Positions 51,695-60,661 of a DNA stretch of 64,000 bases are shown piece after piece. Origin of the DNA: JAHFUA01 sp963733935 (GTDB lineage Bacteria > Acidobacteriota > Terriglobia > Terriglobales > Acidobacteriaceae); NCBI GenBank assembly GCA_963733935.1, contig CAVTEQ010000019.1, forward strand, positions 62,001 through 126,000. The letters are read 5' to 3'. Under the pieces are notes generated by a model that saw only the letters and a list, made by a program, of their open reading frames with translations, ran no database searches and was not told the origin of the DNA. How positions within the stretch are numbered: position 1 is the first letter of the stretch; each line of letters starts with the position of its first letter. The translations under genes and the position numbers were made by a program.

Positions 51695-52966
51695 ATGCAC
51701 ATCGGAGTTTATGGCGCGGGGTATTTGGGTACGGTAGTTTCCGCCTGCCTGGCGGATTTCGGCAACCCCGTCACCTGTTACGATGCCGACGGCAGCCGCA
51801 TCTATGCCACCTCCCAGGGCAGCATCCCCTTCTACGAAAAGAATCTCAAAGACGTCATCAAGCGCAACATCCGCGCCGGCCGCCTGATCTACTCCAGCGA
51901 CCTCGAAAGCTTCGCCGGCAAATGCGCGGTCATTTTCATGGCCGAGGATTCTTCCCGCTACCTGGAAGAGGTGGCGGTGAAGCTGGCGCAGGAGCTGAAA
52001 AACGACACCATCCTGGTGCTGGTGACGCCCGTCCCCGTGGGCACCGCCGCGCGCCTGGGGCCGCGCCTGAAGGCCGCGCCCAACAAAGTTACTATCGTCT
52101 CCCACCCGCTGTTCCTCACCGACGGCTGCGCCGTGGAAGACTTCAACTGGCCCGACCGCATCGTGGTCGGCACGCGCTCCACGCATGCCGTGCAGACGCT
52201 CAAGCAGATCTACCGTCCGCTGGCCATGCGCGGGGTGCCCATCATCGTGACCAACCACGAGACCGCCGAGTTGGTGCGCGAGGCCTCCACCGCGTTTCTG
52301 GCCACCAAGATCTCCTTCATCAATGAGGTCTCGGCGCTATGCGAGCGCGTCAGCGCCGATGCCGTCGACCTGGCCCTGGCCCTGGGGCTCGACAAGAAAA
52401 TCGGACCACGCTGCTTGCAGCCCGGCGCCGGCTTCGGCGGACCCTTCGTGGAGAGCGACATGGACGCTCTGGCGCAACTGGCGGCCGGCAACGGAGTCTC
52501 GCTGCGCGTGCTCAGCGCCGCCCGCGAGGTCAACTTGGCGATGTGCGACCGCGTGGTGGCCAAGCTCTCGAACGTGCTGGAATCGGTTTCCGGCAAGGAG
52601 TTCGGCATCCTCGGCCTCTCCTTCAAGCCGCACACCAATTCCGTCGCCGGTTCCGCTTCCATCAACCTGGCGCGTTCGCTGATGGCCAAGGGAGCGAAAG
52701 TGCGCGCCTACGATCCCGTCGCCATCCCCGACGCCAAGCTGGAGATGGACAAAATGCCGGTGCGCTATTGCGAGTCCGCCTATCATGCCGCCGAAGGCTC
52801 GGACGCGCTGGTGGTCGGAACCGGCTGGCCGGAATTCCGCGCCCTGGATTTTGAGCGCATCAAGCGCCTGCTGCGCCGGCCGATTGTGATCGATACCAAG
52901 AACCTGCTCGACGGCGCCCGCATGCGCTCCATCGGCTTCCAGTACGTCGGCATGGGCCGCAACTAG
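51695..52966 (+). CDS. UDP-glucose/nucleotide-sugar 6-dehydrogenase homologue lacking the catalytic cysteine
   Basis: 423 residues, full UGDH layout: Rossmann start MHIGVYGAGYLG, middle domain AFLATKISFINEVSALCERV, C-terminal domain GLSFKPHTNSVAGSASINLARSL. The active-site motif normally GGSCFPKD reads GGPFVESD (248-255), so the catalytic Cys is Phe251. Other usual active-site residues also differ: the Lys of KYASNAF is Arg195, its Asn is Thr199, and NPEFLREG is HPLFLTDG. It cannot use the usual thiohemiacetal mechanism; it may be a regulatory homologue or catalyse another reaction. GGGAGG ribosome site. Confidence 0.8.
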   Translation: MHIGVYGAGYLGTVVSACLADFGNPVTCYDADGSRIYATSQGSIPFYEKNLKDVIKRNIRAGRLIYSSDLESFAGKCAVIFMAEDSSRYLEEVAVKLAQELKNDTILVLVTPVPVGTAARLGPRLKAAPNKVTIVSHPLFLTDGCAVEDFNWPDRIVVGTRSTHAVQTLKQIYRPLAMRGVPIIVTNHETAELVREASTAFLATKISFINEVSALCERVSADAVDLALALGLDKKIGPRCLQPGAGFGGPFVESDMDALAQLAAGNGVSLRVLSAAREVNLAMCDRVVAKLSNVLESVSGKEFGILGLSFKPHTNSVAGSASINLARSLMAKGAKVRAYDPVAIPDAKLEMDKMPVRYCESAYHAAEGSDALVVGTGWPEFRALDFERIKRLLRRPIVIDTKNLLDGARMRSIGFQYVGMGRN

Positions 52967-53681
52967 CGTTGAATCATTAAATTGCGGCCCTCGTGCTGAG
53001 ACGCGAAAAAGCCGCGAGACGATGCTCGCAAATTACTGATAACGTGTGCCTTAGGCTTACCCCAAGGTCCGAAAAGGCAGCCCCCTCCCCCCGGGTCACT
53101 GCGAGTTTTTGGAATCAATGTCTTCCGGCACATTCCCTGGGGAAAGTCTTGAACTCAAAAGACTTGGAGCCATAATCTTGAGCGCCAGGGAGGTAGGCCT
53201 GAAGCGAAGCCGCTTGCCGACGCGCCGGGTTGTGTATATATCTAATTGCTAATATAGTTGTACATACAATAACACGTAATCGCCGATTGCGTCAAGAGAA
53301 TTATGGATTGAGATGCGCGCCCAACATCTGCTCGACTTTGGCCGATGTGGGCCTCTCGGTCCCCAAGATATTCTTACGCCCACTTCGTGGGCTGAACGGT
53401 TGAACGCAGCGTACCCACGGCTTACGCCGTGGGCTACGTTCTAACGCGCGCTCCGCGCGCTTCGAACTGGCAGTTGCAGAGGGTTAAGCGCCTGGGTTTG
53501 GGACAAGTGGGTAGCGAGGAGGACGCCTGCGATCTGCCGTGAAGCGAGCACGCGAAGCGTGCGACAGAACGTAGCCCACGGCGTGAGCCGTGGGTAGAGG
53601 TAACGCGGCGGGCAAGCCCGCGAAGCGGGCGTAAGAGCCACTCCCGACCCTCGGCATTGCTATAATCGCAGAGCCGCACAC
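52967..53681. repeat. Repeat-laden intergenic region
   Basis: No gene. Two palindromes CCCACGGCTTACGCCGTGGG (53415 on) and CCCACGGCGTGAGCCGTGGG (53575 on) form a larger inverted pair, each next to CTACGTTC/GAACGTAG. GCGCGCTCCGCGCGC and GCCCGCGAAGCGGGC hairpins accompany them. The first 250 bases hold an AT-rich patch (53230-53280). Confidence 0.55.
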
Positions 53682-53757
53682 GGTGGGCGTAGTTCAGTGG
53701 TAGAACTCCGGACTGTGGCTCCGGCTGTCGTGGGTTCGAATCCCACCGCCCACCCCA
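53682..53757 (+). tRNA. tRNA-His (anticodon GTG)
   Basis: Acceptor GTGGGCG/CGCCCAC with an extra G at -1 opposite discriminator C, as tRNA-His requires. Anticodon stem CCGGA/TCCGG with loop CTGTGGC (GTG), T arm GTGGG-TTCGAAT-CCCAC, CCA encoded. A TATAAT-like TGCTATAATC lies at 53658-53667. Confidence 0.95.
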
Positions 53758-53804
53758 AATTGCCTAAGCGGTCCTTCGCTGCGCTCAGGATTTCGGCTGC
53801 GGAC

Positions 53805-54038
53805 TCCCGCTCGCCGCTGGCGCGTCGCGCTCACGCCATGGCGCTTCTCTGCCTCTTGCGGAAGCTCTGCCAGAGTCGCGAGGTCCAGGCTGAGTCCTCG
53901 TCCGGGCAGCCGCGTTGTGACCTCCTGGAGCAGCCAGCCGTTGCCGTCGGGATCGCTGAACGAGGTGAACGAGCGGTAGCTGCCAGGCTCGGGCGCAGGG
54001 CCGCTGACGCGGCCGTGCGTCGCGTGAGGGAACCGAGC
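53805..54038 (-). pseudogene. Remnant of a VOC/glyoxalase-family gene
   Basis: A minus-strand frame encodes HGRVSGPAPEPGSYRSFTSFSDPDGNGWLLQEVTTRLPGR, the C-terminal strand of a VOC protein, followed by a degenerate stretch and no intact N-terminal half. The piece ends against the tRNA-His gene. Decayed gene. Confidence 0.6.
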
Positions 54039-54132
54039 CCCCGGTGCTCTTCGGAAGCGATCAACGACCGAGGAACTGCCGCGCAACCCCCACGAATAAG
54101 AGCGCGGCAGATTCCTCCCAAGGAAGGACCGG

Positions 54133-55011
54133 CTAGTTCCCGCCTGCCATTTGTCCTCCGGAACCCCGCGGCAGCAAACGCATGTGAACCGCAATGTTCA
54201 GGCGTTCCCCGACGAGGGCGTTGAAATTCTGTCTTGAGCCAACGTCCTCGCCGCCACTCGCGTGAGGCGCTTGGGGAAGGCTCGGAGATTGCATGAATGT
54301 TCCCGTGCACTTGGCGCCGCTATACGCTTCACTTGGGCTAGGCACTGTACAGTTTTCATCTTGAACCACGGGTGGCCAGTAGGTACTGACTACAGTCTTC
54401 ACCATCTGCGGAAAGTCCTCGCGGAACACCTTCGTCGATGCCGAAGCCTCGATCTGGGCGTTCCCACCGGCGGCCGGGACGTCGAAAACCAACGTGGCTT
54501 GGCGTGCATCGCGGTGGATTATTGGAGGCCCATAGACGGGACCGTAATAGGCTTCACTCGGGGTCAGTTCGACGTTGCGGTCCACGCGAACTACGCTGAG
54601 CTCGCCCTTGCTTTGCAGCCGGCCGTCAGGCGTCCGGACGACAGTCCTAGAGTGGAAGCACACAATCGTGTGATTGGCCTGGTCCGCCAGCCAACGGCTC
54701 TTGCTGAAGTTCCCAGCTTCATCAATGGCAGGCGTCATGGAGACAGCGGGATAGATGTGCAAATCGACACGCGAGTTGGTGGGGTCGGCGTCGTCAAATG
54801 TCAATGCTCCGTCGACCCTGCCGACGCCGAGCGTGATGTTGATTTTCGTTTTCCCGTAATCGCTCGTCCCGTCGGTGACGAGTTGCGCATCGGAATGGCG
54901 GGCGTCCACATGCCAGGAGCCGGCCAGGGAAGGTTGCTTGGAACCACCTAGGGCGAGAACCCCCAGGGCGAGGACTACAGCAACTGCAAATACAGCCGTG
55001 GGCTTAAACAT
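54133..55011 (-). CDS. YceI-like exported protein
   Basis: 292 residues from the ATG at 55011 (GGGAGG upstream): a signal/anchor segment (AVFAVAVVLALGVLALG), then a YceI-like lipocalin fold (LAGSWHVDARHSDAQLVTDG, INITLGVGRVDGALTFDDADPTNSRVDLHIYPAV, GRLQSKGELSVVRVDRNVELT). YceI proteins bind isoprenoid-type lipids in the periplasm. About 90 extra residues follow, ending in a Gly/Arg tail. Confidence 0.75.
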   Translation of the reverse strand: MFKPTAVFAVAVVLALGVLALGGSKQPSLAGSWHVDARHSDAQLVTDGTSDYGKTKINITLGVGRVDGALTFDDADPTNSRVDLHIYPAVSMTPAIDEAGNFSKSRWLADQANHTIVCFHSRTVVRTPDGRLQSKGELSVVRVDRNVELTPSEAYYGPVYGPPIIHRDARQATLVFDVPAAGGNAQIEASASTKVFREDFPQMVKTVVSTYWPPVVQDENCTVPSPSEAYSGAKCTGTFMQSPSLPQAPHASGGEDVGSRQNFNALVGERLNIAVHMRLLPRGSGGQMAGGN

Positions 55012-55266
55012 TTCTTCCTCCCTACTCAGATCTGTTTTCTCCAAAGAACTGCGAGTGGGAACACCCGCAGTTGTGGGTTGTTCGGCAAGTGCCGTGACAT
55101 TAGCCGCATAGTTGCCTCGAGAATGGAGCTTCCGATGAAGCGCTCGACCCGCCACCCACTGCGGGTCCCTGGAAACGGGCTGCGATTCTAAGCCGTGCCT
55201 GTAGGCCTGTCAAGGAAGGATCGTTGGGCCGCAGGTAAAGCCTTGCGAACGACTTGGTTCTCGGTA

Positions 55267-55806
55267 TTAAGGTGCGTAACGGGTGAAGACATAGTCGCGA
55301 TCTTTCGCAGGCGTGTGGCAGGGGAAGCAGGTCTCGTGCAGCGCCTTGTCGCCCGGCTTTCCCCCCGTAAAGTCAGCGAACCCCCAGCCGCCCGTCGCGG
55401 CGTACTTCTTTGAGTCCTTGACCATGAACTGAACATTCACGGGGGACCCGACAACGAAAGATTGAGCGCCGGGGAATGGACCAGCCAGGACTTTGTTGTT
55501 GTCCTCCGACGGGACACGAGTCCAATGAATCGCGGCAATGATGGCGCCGTCTGGGAACGGGACCTTCCCTTCCTTAAAGGCCTTGATCGCTATATCGTTG
55601 CCGAGTTGAGCGCGCAACTGGTCGGCCTTGCCTGCTACCAGGAGGTGGTCCACGGCGATCAATTTCCAATCGCGGTATCCGGCGGGGATTTTGACGCCGT
55701 AGATCGGGGCGGCCTCTCCATCGGCGTGCCCCGCTGCGGGGGCCATGTAGGCGACAATGCCGGCCACCGCTGCAACTGCAAGCAGCAAGAAAGCGATCCG
55801 TTTCAT
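55267..55806 (-). CDS. Cytochrome P460-family protein
   Basis: 179 residues: signal peptide (IAFLLLAVAAVAGIVAYMAPAAGHA), then the P460 fold (YRDWKLIAVDHLL, VPFPDGAIIAAIHW, VQFMVKDSKKYAATGGWGFADF). The heme site C-F-P-C-H is near the C-terminus, followed by DRDYVFTRYAP, the typical end. Periplasmic c-type heme protein; family members oxidise hydroxylamine, but the Lys cross-link and thus the activity cannot be confirmed here. Confidence 0.88.
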   Translation of the reverse strand: MKRIAFLLLAVAAVAGIVAYMAPAAGHADGEAAPIYGVKIPAGYRDWKLIAVDHLLVAGKADQLRAQLGNDIAIKAFKEGKVPFPDGAIIAAIHWTRVPSEDNNKVLAGPFPGAQSFVVGSPVNVQFMVKDSKKYAATGGWGFADFTGGKPGDKALHETCFPCHTPAKDRDYVFTRYAP

Positions 55807-55853
55807 AGTGTTCCTTCTGCTGGCCTCACATTCGCCCTCCGCAGTCACGCGTT

Positions 55854-56501
55854 CTAAGCGCTCCGCGTCAGCCGAAGGCGAAATGAAAGAGCCTCGACAA
55901 CTTCATCTGTGGTCACAATGGCACTGGCGTAGTTTGGGATATTGATGTCGAGAGCGGCGTGCATCTCTTCACCCGAGTAATCCGCGGTCGCGTCTTTTAC
56001 CATCGTGGCCTCGTAGCCAAGCTCAGCGGCATAACGAACAGTTGCCTCCACACACGTGTGTGCTATGAGCCCGATGACGATGAGCTGGTGAATGCCATGC
56101 TTTTTGAGCTGCAAATCCAAATCAGTATTAGCAAAGCCACTGGAACACCAATGCTCTTGGGCCACGATTTCGCCCGGTCGAGGTTCGAACTCGCGGCGGA
56201 TCTCGCCACCCCAGGTGCCGTATTCGAAGATCTTATGCAGCCAGCCTGCTTTCTGGATAGGCGCAATGTACTTCCAGGTCTCGTAGTCGCCGGGACGGTA
56301 GCGATGATGCAGCGCATAGAAAACGCGAAGCTCCGCCTCCCGCACAGCATTCAGGACTTGTAACATATGAGGAACGCAATTATTTGCTTCTGCAACCGTC
56401 TTCAAGCGACCCCACAGTTTGCCTCCCTCGGAAATGAAATCGTTATAGGGATCGATCACCAGAAGTGCAGTGATCTCTTTGTCATATGTCACTTTTGCCA
56501 T
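55854..56501 (-). CDS. Isochorismatase-family cysteine hydrolase
   Basis: 215 residues with the catalytic Asp in ALLVIDPYNDFIS, a nucleophile Cys in GLIAHTCVEATVRYAAELGY, a Lys candidate in the 110-130 region (EIVAQEHWCSSGFANTDLD) and the VVKDAT-like segment ATMVKDATADY. Hydrolyses amides or vinyl ethers (nicotinamidase/isochorismatase group). Substrate unknown. Confidence 0.88.
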   Translation of the reverse strand: MAKVTYDKEITALLVIDPYNDFISEGGKLWGRLKTVAEANNCVPHMLQVLNAVREAELRVFYALHHRYRPGDYETWKYIAPIQKAGWLHKIFEYGTWGGEIRREFEPRPGEIVAQEHWCSSGFANTDLDLQLKKHGIHQLIVIGLIAHTCVEATVRYAAELGYEATMVKDATADYSGEEMHAALDINIPNYASAIVTTDEVVEALSFRLRLTRSA

Positions 56502-56548
56502 GCCGCCTCCAATCTACCGGTCGATACTGCTCATGCTGGCCTCTATAG

Positions 56549-57268
56549 CTAGGCGGCGACGAGCTGCTGCCCGCCATCAACGTCGTAGGTCGCGCCCGTG
56601 AGCGCCGTGTTGGTCATGATGTGGACGGCGAGCGCGGCAACGTCGGCCGGTCCCACAACGCGCCCGATGGGAAGCGTGGCGCGAAGCTGATTGCGGCGGT
56701 TTTCGAGTTCATCGCCGAGCAGCGATGCCGACAACGGAGTGTCGACGAAGCCGGGGGCGATGAGGTTGACTCGGACGGGCGCGAGCTCGAGCGCCAGGTT
56801 GGCGGTGAGGGCGGGGAGTGCGGCGGTGACTGTCGACGCGATCCCCAGGCCGATGCCTGGGCGGCGGGCGCCGGTGCCGCCCATGAACAGCAGCGTGCCT
56901 CCCGGTCTCACCTTGGGGGCGGCGTTGCGGGCGACCTGGAGTACCAGCAAGAGGTGTGCATGCAGAGCGCGGCGCGCCTGCGCGAAGTCCATGTCGAGAA
57001 GGCGCCCGTAGTATGGCCGGCCGGCTGTCACCATCACGTGGTCGATTGGGGCCGGCAGGTCACGGAAGAACCGCTCGAAGCCCGGGTAATCGGGCGCGAC
57101 CAGGTGATAGCGGTCCGAAAGACGCGCGAAGAGCGGATCGAACATCCGCGATGATGAGGGAAGTCCGTGCAAGAGCAGAATCTTCGGCCCGTCCCTCGGA
57201 CCGGCCTCTCTGTAAAAAACGGACAGTCCATCCACCTGTATCGTGCGGTAGGAAGTCGGGTGCTTCAT
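56549..57268 (-). CDS. Chimeric ORF: alpha/beta-hydrolase N-terminus fused to SDR C-terminus
   Basis: 239 residues in one frame. Residues 1-64 are an alpha/beta-hydrolase start (VDGLSVFYREAGPRDGPKILLLHGLPSSSRMF...YHLVAPDYPGF), ending before the nucleophile elbow. From about residue 68 it is a short-chain dehydrogenase missing its TGxxxGxG cofactor loop (DHVMVTAGRPYYGRLLDMDFAQARRALH..., VRVNLIAPGFVDTPLSASLL, TGATYDVDGGQQLV). Neither enzyme is complete, so the product is probably inactive. An in-frame deletion between two neighbouring genes explains it best. Confidence 0.75.
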   Translation of the reverse strand: MKHPTSYRTIQVDGLSVFYREAGPRDGPKILLLHGLPSSSRMFDPLFARLSDRYHLVAPDYPGFERFFRDLPAPIDHVMVTAGRPYYGRLLDMDFAQARRALHAHLLLVLQVARNAAPKVRPGGTLLFMGGTGARRPGIGLGIASTVTAALPALTANLALELAPVRVNLIAPGFVDTPLSASLLGDELENRRNQLRATLPIGRVVGPADVAALAVHIMTNTALTGATYDVDGGQQLVAA

Positions 57269-57304
57269 GCTGTCATCCTTTCCATTGCAGAAATTGTTGC
57301 CAAC

Positions 57305-58351
57305 TCACATTGTGAGCACGACGCGGAACTCTGCCTTGCCGCTCATCATGCGCGCGTAAGCTTCCTCGGCCTTTTCGAGCGGATAAGTTTCAATCATGGG
57401 GCGCACACCGGTCAGCTCGGCGAAGTTCAATGTGTCCTCGGAATCGGCCGGCGTTCCCGCGGCCCAGCCCTGGACTCTTCGGCTTCCACTGAAGAGCTGC
57501 ACCGGCGAAGCCTCGATGGGATCGAAGGCCACACCTATAACCATGAGCGTGCCGTTCGGCCCCAGGCCGTCGATCAACTCGGACATGGCTTTTGAGCTCG
57601 GGGCCGTGGCCAGAATCGCCTTTGCCCCGCCCAGCTTTTGCAGTGCTTCGGCAGCGTTCGTGGACTTGCTGTCGATGTACACGTTCGCTCCGAGTTTTTT
57701 CGCGAGCGCCGTGGTCTCGGACCCACGCCCGATCGCCGCGACCTTATAGCCAAACTTGTTCGCAAATTGAATTCCGAGGTGACCCAACCCGCCGATACCC
57801 TGCACGGCGACAAGGTCACCGGGGAGCGCGCCACTGTGACGCAGCGCGTTGTACGTGGTAATTCCGGCGCAAAGCAGGGGGGCCGCTTCAACGTCACTTA
57901 GACTTTCCGGTATGGGCACCAGCGCCTCAACCGGAGCAACCATGTATTCCTGGTATCCGCCGTCGTAACTGATGCCTGGAATTTTCAGGTTTTGGCAATT
58001 GCGGAAGTCTCCGCGCCGGCATTCGCGACAGGTGTTGTCCTGGCCGCCATGCCAGCCGACGCCGACACGCTGACCCTTCTTCCACGCTGAAACGCCGTCG
58101 CCCACTGCATCGATGATGCCCGCCACTTCATGTCCGGGAACGCGCGGATACTGAATTCCCGGCCAACTGCCTTCTTTCGTGACCACGTCACTGTGGCAAA
58201 CACCACAGGCCTGCACCTTGATGCGCACCTGCCCCGCGCCGGGCTCGGGAATCTCGCGCTCGACGATCTCGAAAGCTGCTCCGGGTTTAGAAATCTGCGC
58301 CGCCCTCATGGGTGCGAGTCTTGGTACTGCTGCTACTCTCATCGTTGCCAT
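57305..58351 (-). CDS. Zinc-dependent alcohol dehydrogenase (MDR family, AdhA-like)
   Basis: 348 residues with catalytic zinc ligands (QACGVCHSDVV, PGHEVAG) and a structural zinc cluster region (GQDNTCRECRRGDFRNCQN, the four-Cys loop). Cofactor motif VQGIGGLGHLGIQFANKFG; C-terminal RMMSGKAEFRVVLTM. Oxidises alcohols or reduces aldehydes with NAD(P)(H). AGGAGG ribosome site immediately before the ATG at 58351. Same superfamily as the partial gene at 1-156. Confidence 0.92.
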   Translation of the reverse strand: MATMRVAAVPRLAPMRAAQISKPGAAFEIVEREIPEPGAGQVRIKVQACGVCHSDVVTKEGSWPGIQYPRVPGHEVAGIIDAVGDGVSAWKKGQRVGVGWHGGQDNTCRECRRGDFRNCQNLKIPGISYDGGYQEYMVAPVEALVPIPESLSDVEAAPLLCAGITTYNALRHSGALPGDLVAVQGIGGLGHLGIQFANKFGYKVAAIGRGSETTALAKKLGANVYIDSKSTNAAEALQKLGGAKAILATAPSSKAMSELIDGLGPNGTLMVIGVAFDPIEASPVQLFSGSRRVQGWAAGTPADSEDTLNFAELTGVRPMIETYPLEKAEEAYARMMSGKAEFRVVLTM

Positions 58352-58366
58352 AAGTCCTCCTAGGAC

Positions 58367-58501
58367 TCATCGAGTTATTGCCGAAACGCACTTCCTGATT
58401 TCGCGTCGACGGAACGTGTGATCGAAAAGCGCCGCTCCCAGTGTTTGACGCGCGACCGCGACCGCGTCTGAGCAAGAGTGTGTGCTCATTTTGGATGCCA
58501 T
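58367..58501 (-). CDS. Doubtful 44-residue ORF
   Basis: Begins MASKMSTHSCSDAVAVARQT; an AGGAGG lies about 12 bases upstream. It occupies the gap between the hydrolase and dehydrogenase genes. It may be a remnant; no family recognised. Confidence 0.25.
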   Translation of the reverse strand: MASKMSTHSCSDAVAVARQTLGAALFDHTFRRREIRKCVSAITR

Positions 58502-58519
58502 TTTCCATAGGAGTTCCTC

Positions 58520-59578
58520 CTAATACCCGTCGACCTCGATCACCGCTTTGGCAAAGGCTTCCGGAGCTTCCTGAGGCAGATTGTGTCCGACGCCGCCGCC
58601 CGTGATGTTCCGGTGCGCATATTTGCCCGAAAATTTCCTGGCATAGGAACTGGGGTCTGGGTGTGGTGCGCCATTGGCATCACCTTCAAGGGTGATGGTG
58701 GGCACGGTGATGACCGGAGCCTGGGCAAGCCGCTTTTCCAGATCGTCATATTTCGGCTCGCCTTCCGCCAGGCCGAGCCGCCAGCGGTAATTATGGATGA
58801 CGATCGCGACGTGATCCGGATTGTTGAAGGATGCCGCGCTGCGATCGAACGTGGCATCATCGAAGTTCCACTTCGGCGAAGCGAGCTGCCAAATCAGCTT
58901 CGCAAAGTCGTGCCGGTATTTGTCGTAGCCGGCGCGGCCGCGTTCCGTCGCAAAATAATATTGATACCACCATTGGAGCTCAGCCTTTGGCGGCAACGGC
59001 GCCTTGCCGGCTTCCTGGCTGCCGATCAGATAACCGCTCACCGAGACCAGCGCTTTGCATCGCTCAGGCCAAAGCGCCGCCATGATGTCAGCCGTCCGCC
59101 CTCCCCAATCGAAGCCGGCGACGATCGCCTTCTGGATCTTGAGCGCATCCATCAAAGCGATGACGTCGACAGCAATCACCGATTGCTGGCCATTGCGCAA
59201 CGTGTCACTGGAAAGAAAGCGCGTCGTGCCATAGCCGCGCAGATACGGGACGATCACCCTGTAGCCCGCCGCTGCCAACAAAGGGGCGACGTCGACGAAG
59301 CTGTAAATATCGTAGGGCCAGCCGTGCAGAAGAATTACCGCCGGGCCATTGGCAGGGCCAGCTTCAGCGTAGCCAACGTTCAGCAGCCCGGCATCGATCT
59401 GCTTCAGTGAGCCGAATGATGTGCTCGTAGCGTTCGCTGCCGTATTGACCATGGCTGGCACAGTCCCACCCTGGTCCGCGAAGAGGGAACGCCGGGCGAG
59501 CAGCGTGGTTCCGGCGGAGACGCCGGCCATTGCCAGGAGACGACGGCGTGATATTCCGGTTGATTCCGTTCGTTTCAT
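58520..59578 (-). CDS. Tat-exported alpha/beta hydrolase (epoxide hydrolase/dehalogenase-like)
   Basis: 352 residues. A Tat signal (SRRRLLAMAGVSAGTTLLA) precedes the alpha/beta-hydrolase fold: oxyanion segment ILLHGWPYDIYSF, nucleophile elbow AGFDWGGRTADI (Asp nucleophile, as in epoxide hydrolases and haloalkane dehalogenases), VTVPTITLEGDANG, and the catalytic His in ITGGGVGHNLPQEAPEAFA. Probably acts in the periplasm. Ribosome site GGAGAT. Confidence 0.88.
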   Translation of the reverse strand: MKRTESTGISRRRLLAMAGVSAGTTLLARRSLFADQGGTVPAMVNTAANATSTSFGSLKQIDAGLLNVGYAEAGPANGPAVILLHGWPYDIYSFVDVAPLLAAAGYRVIVPYLRGYGTTRFLSSDTLRNGQQSVIAVDVIALMDALKIQKAIVAGFDWGGRTADIMAALWPERCKALVSVSGYLIGSQEAGKAPLPPKAELQWWYQYYFATERGRAGYDKYRHDFAKLIWQLASPKWNFDDATFDRSAASFNNPDHVAIVIHNYRWRLGLAEGEPKYDDLEKRLAQAPVITVPTITLEGDANGAPHPDPSSYARKFSGKYAHRNITGGGVGHNLPQEAPEAFAKAVIEVDGY

Positions 59579-59621
59579 GGTTAATCTCCTTTCGTCGCCG
59601 GTTCATTGCCTCTGCCGCGGA

Positions 59622-59785
59622 TCAGCCGAAGGTGAACGAAAACGCTTCCACGCCTGAATCGAGAAACTCGATCTCGAACTGTCGATCAACGATGGGATTC
59701 GACTGCCGGATCAACTGATACATCCGCGGCTCGGCAACCGTCCCGTTACCTTGGCCGTCTACGTCAACCCCGTGAGCGGCGCCAT
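59622..59785 (-). pseudogene. Remnant: C-terminal end of a DipZ/redoxin-type protein
   Basis: A minus-strand frame ending at TGA 59624-59622 reads VDVDGQGNGTVAEPRMYQLIRQ, then PIVDRQFEIEFLDSGVEAFSFTFG. This is the terminal part of the thioredoxin-like C-domain in DipZ-type or redoxin proteins. The rest of the gene is absent; upstream lies a 120-base region without coding character. Gene remnant. Confidence 0.6.
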
Positions 59786-59965
59786 TTTGGCTTCAAAAAA
59801 GGGAACAATCCTACACCCGTTTTGCCGTCCTCCGCGAGCGGCTCACCCAGCTAACCCCGGGGTGCGGCACACGAGCCGGCGCCATAAGGAAAGCGGAACG
59901 CGGCGAAGTTGACGGCGGCGCGGGCAGCGTTTAGTCTGTGCGCCCTATCGAGGAGGGAAGCGCGT

Positions 59966-60259
59966 ATGCCGCACTTTGTGTCGCTCATGCGTTACACACA
60001 GCAGGGAATCGCGAAAATCAAGGACAGTCCAACCCGGCTCGACGCCGCCAAGAAGGCCGCCGAGAAGGCAGGGGGAAAGATTCACGCCTGGTACTTGACC
60101 ATGGGAAAGTATGACGCCTTGGTGATCTCTGAATTTCCTAATGATGAAGCTTGTGCGCAGTTCATGCTCTCAGTTGGCGCACTGGGGAATCTGACCACGC
60201 AAACGCTCAAGGCTTTCACCGAAGCTGAGTACCGCAAGATCATCGGCGGCCTTGCCTGA
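59966..60259 (+). CDS. GYD-domain protein
   Basis: 97 residues: MPHFVSLMRYTQQGIAKIKDSPTRLDAAKKAAEKAGGKIHAWYLTMGKYDALVISEFPNDEACAQFMLSVGALGNLTTQTLKAF is the GYD fold (dimeric alpha/beta barrel type), including the GKYD core for which the family is named. Function unknown. GAGGAGGG ribosome site before the ATG. Confidence 0.88.
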   Translation: MPHFVSLMRYTQQGIAKIKDSPTRLDAAKKAAEKAGGKIHAWYLTMGKYDALVISEFPNDEACAQFMLSVGALGNLTTQTLKAFTEAEYRKIIGGLA

Positions 60260-60334
60260 CAAACTCCGCAACCGCGGCAGCGACACCCGAGAGCTACTCG
60301 GCACGCGCCGAGTAGCTCTCCAGCCGTGGGCGGC

Positions 60335-60661
60335 TCAGCGCACGTAGGGGCGATAGCCCCAAGCGCCCCGCGGATAGTATCCCCAGGTGCGAGGGTAGTA
60401 ACCGTAGTTGCCGTACGGGTAAGAACCGTAATAGCCGTAATTGCGATACGGGGAGTAGCCGTAGTTATATGGGTAGTAGCCGCTCCAGGTTCGGTTCGGG
60501 GCGTAACCCCATCCGCCGCGGTAAACCGGATAGCCGCGATAAACCCTGTGGTTTTCCCAACCACGGTTAACGCCGCGATGTCCCCAATTCTGGGCCCAGG
60601 CGCCGCCACTGAGCCCCAGGATCAGAACCAATGCAAACCCTAACTTCCTCCAGTAATTCAT
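60335..60661 (-). CDS. Exported Gly/Tyr-rich protein
   Basis: 108 residues: signal peptide (LGFALVLILGLSGGAWAQ) followed by a low-complexity body of Tyr, Gly, Arg, Pro and Trp (GYYPYNYGYSPYRNYGYYGSYPYGNYGYYP). Reminiscent of the aromatic C-terminal domains of the proteins at 29927-30976 and 39519-40199, but not clearly homologous. Likely a structural surface protein. Confidence 0.7.
   Translation of the reverse strand: MNYWRKLGFALVLILGLSGGAWAQNWGHRGVNRGWENHRVYRGYPVYRGGWGYAPNRTWSGYYPYNYGYSPYRNYGYYGSYPYGNYGYYPRTWGYYPRGAWGYRPYVR

Noticed and set aside
53694..54194. Protein ending in GGGIRTHDSRSHSPEFYH
   Set aside because: That tail is the reverse complement of the tRNA-His gene, a well-known false ORF; only the VOC-like scrap in the middle is meaningful.
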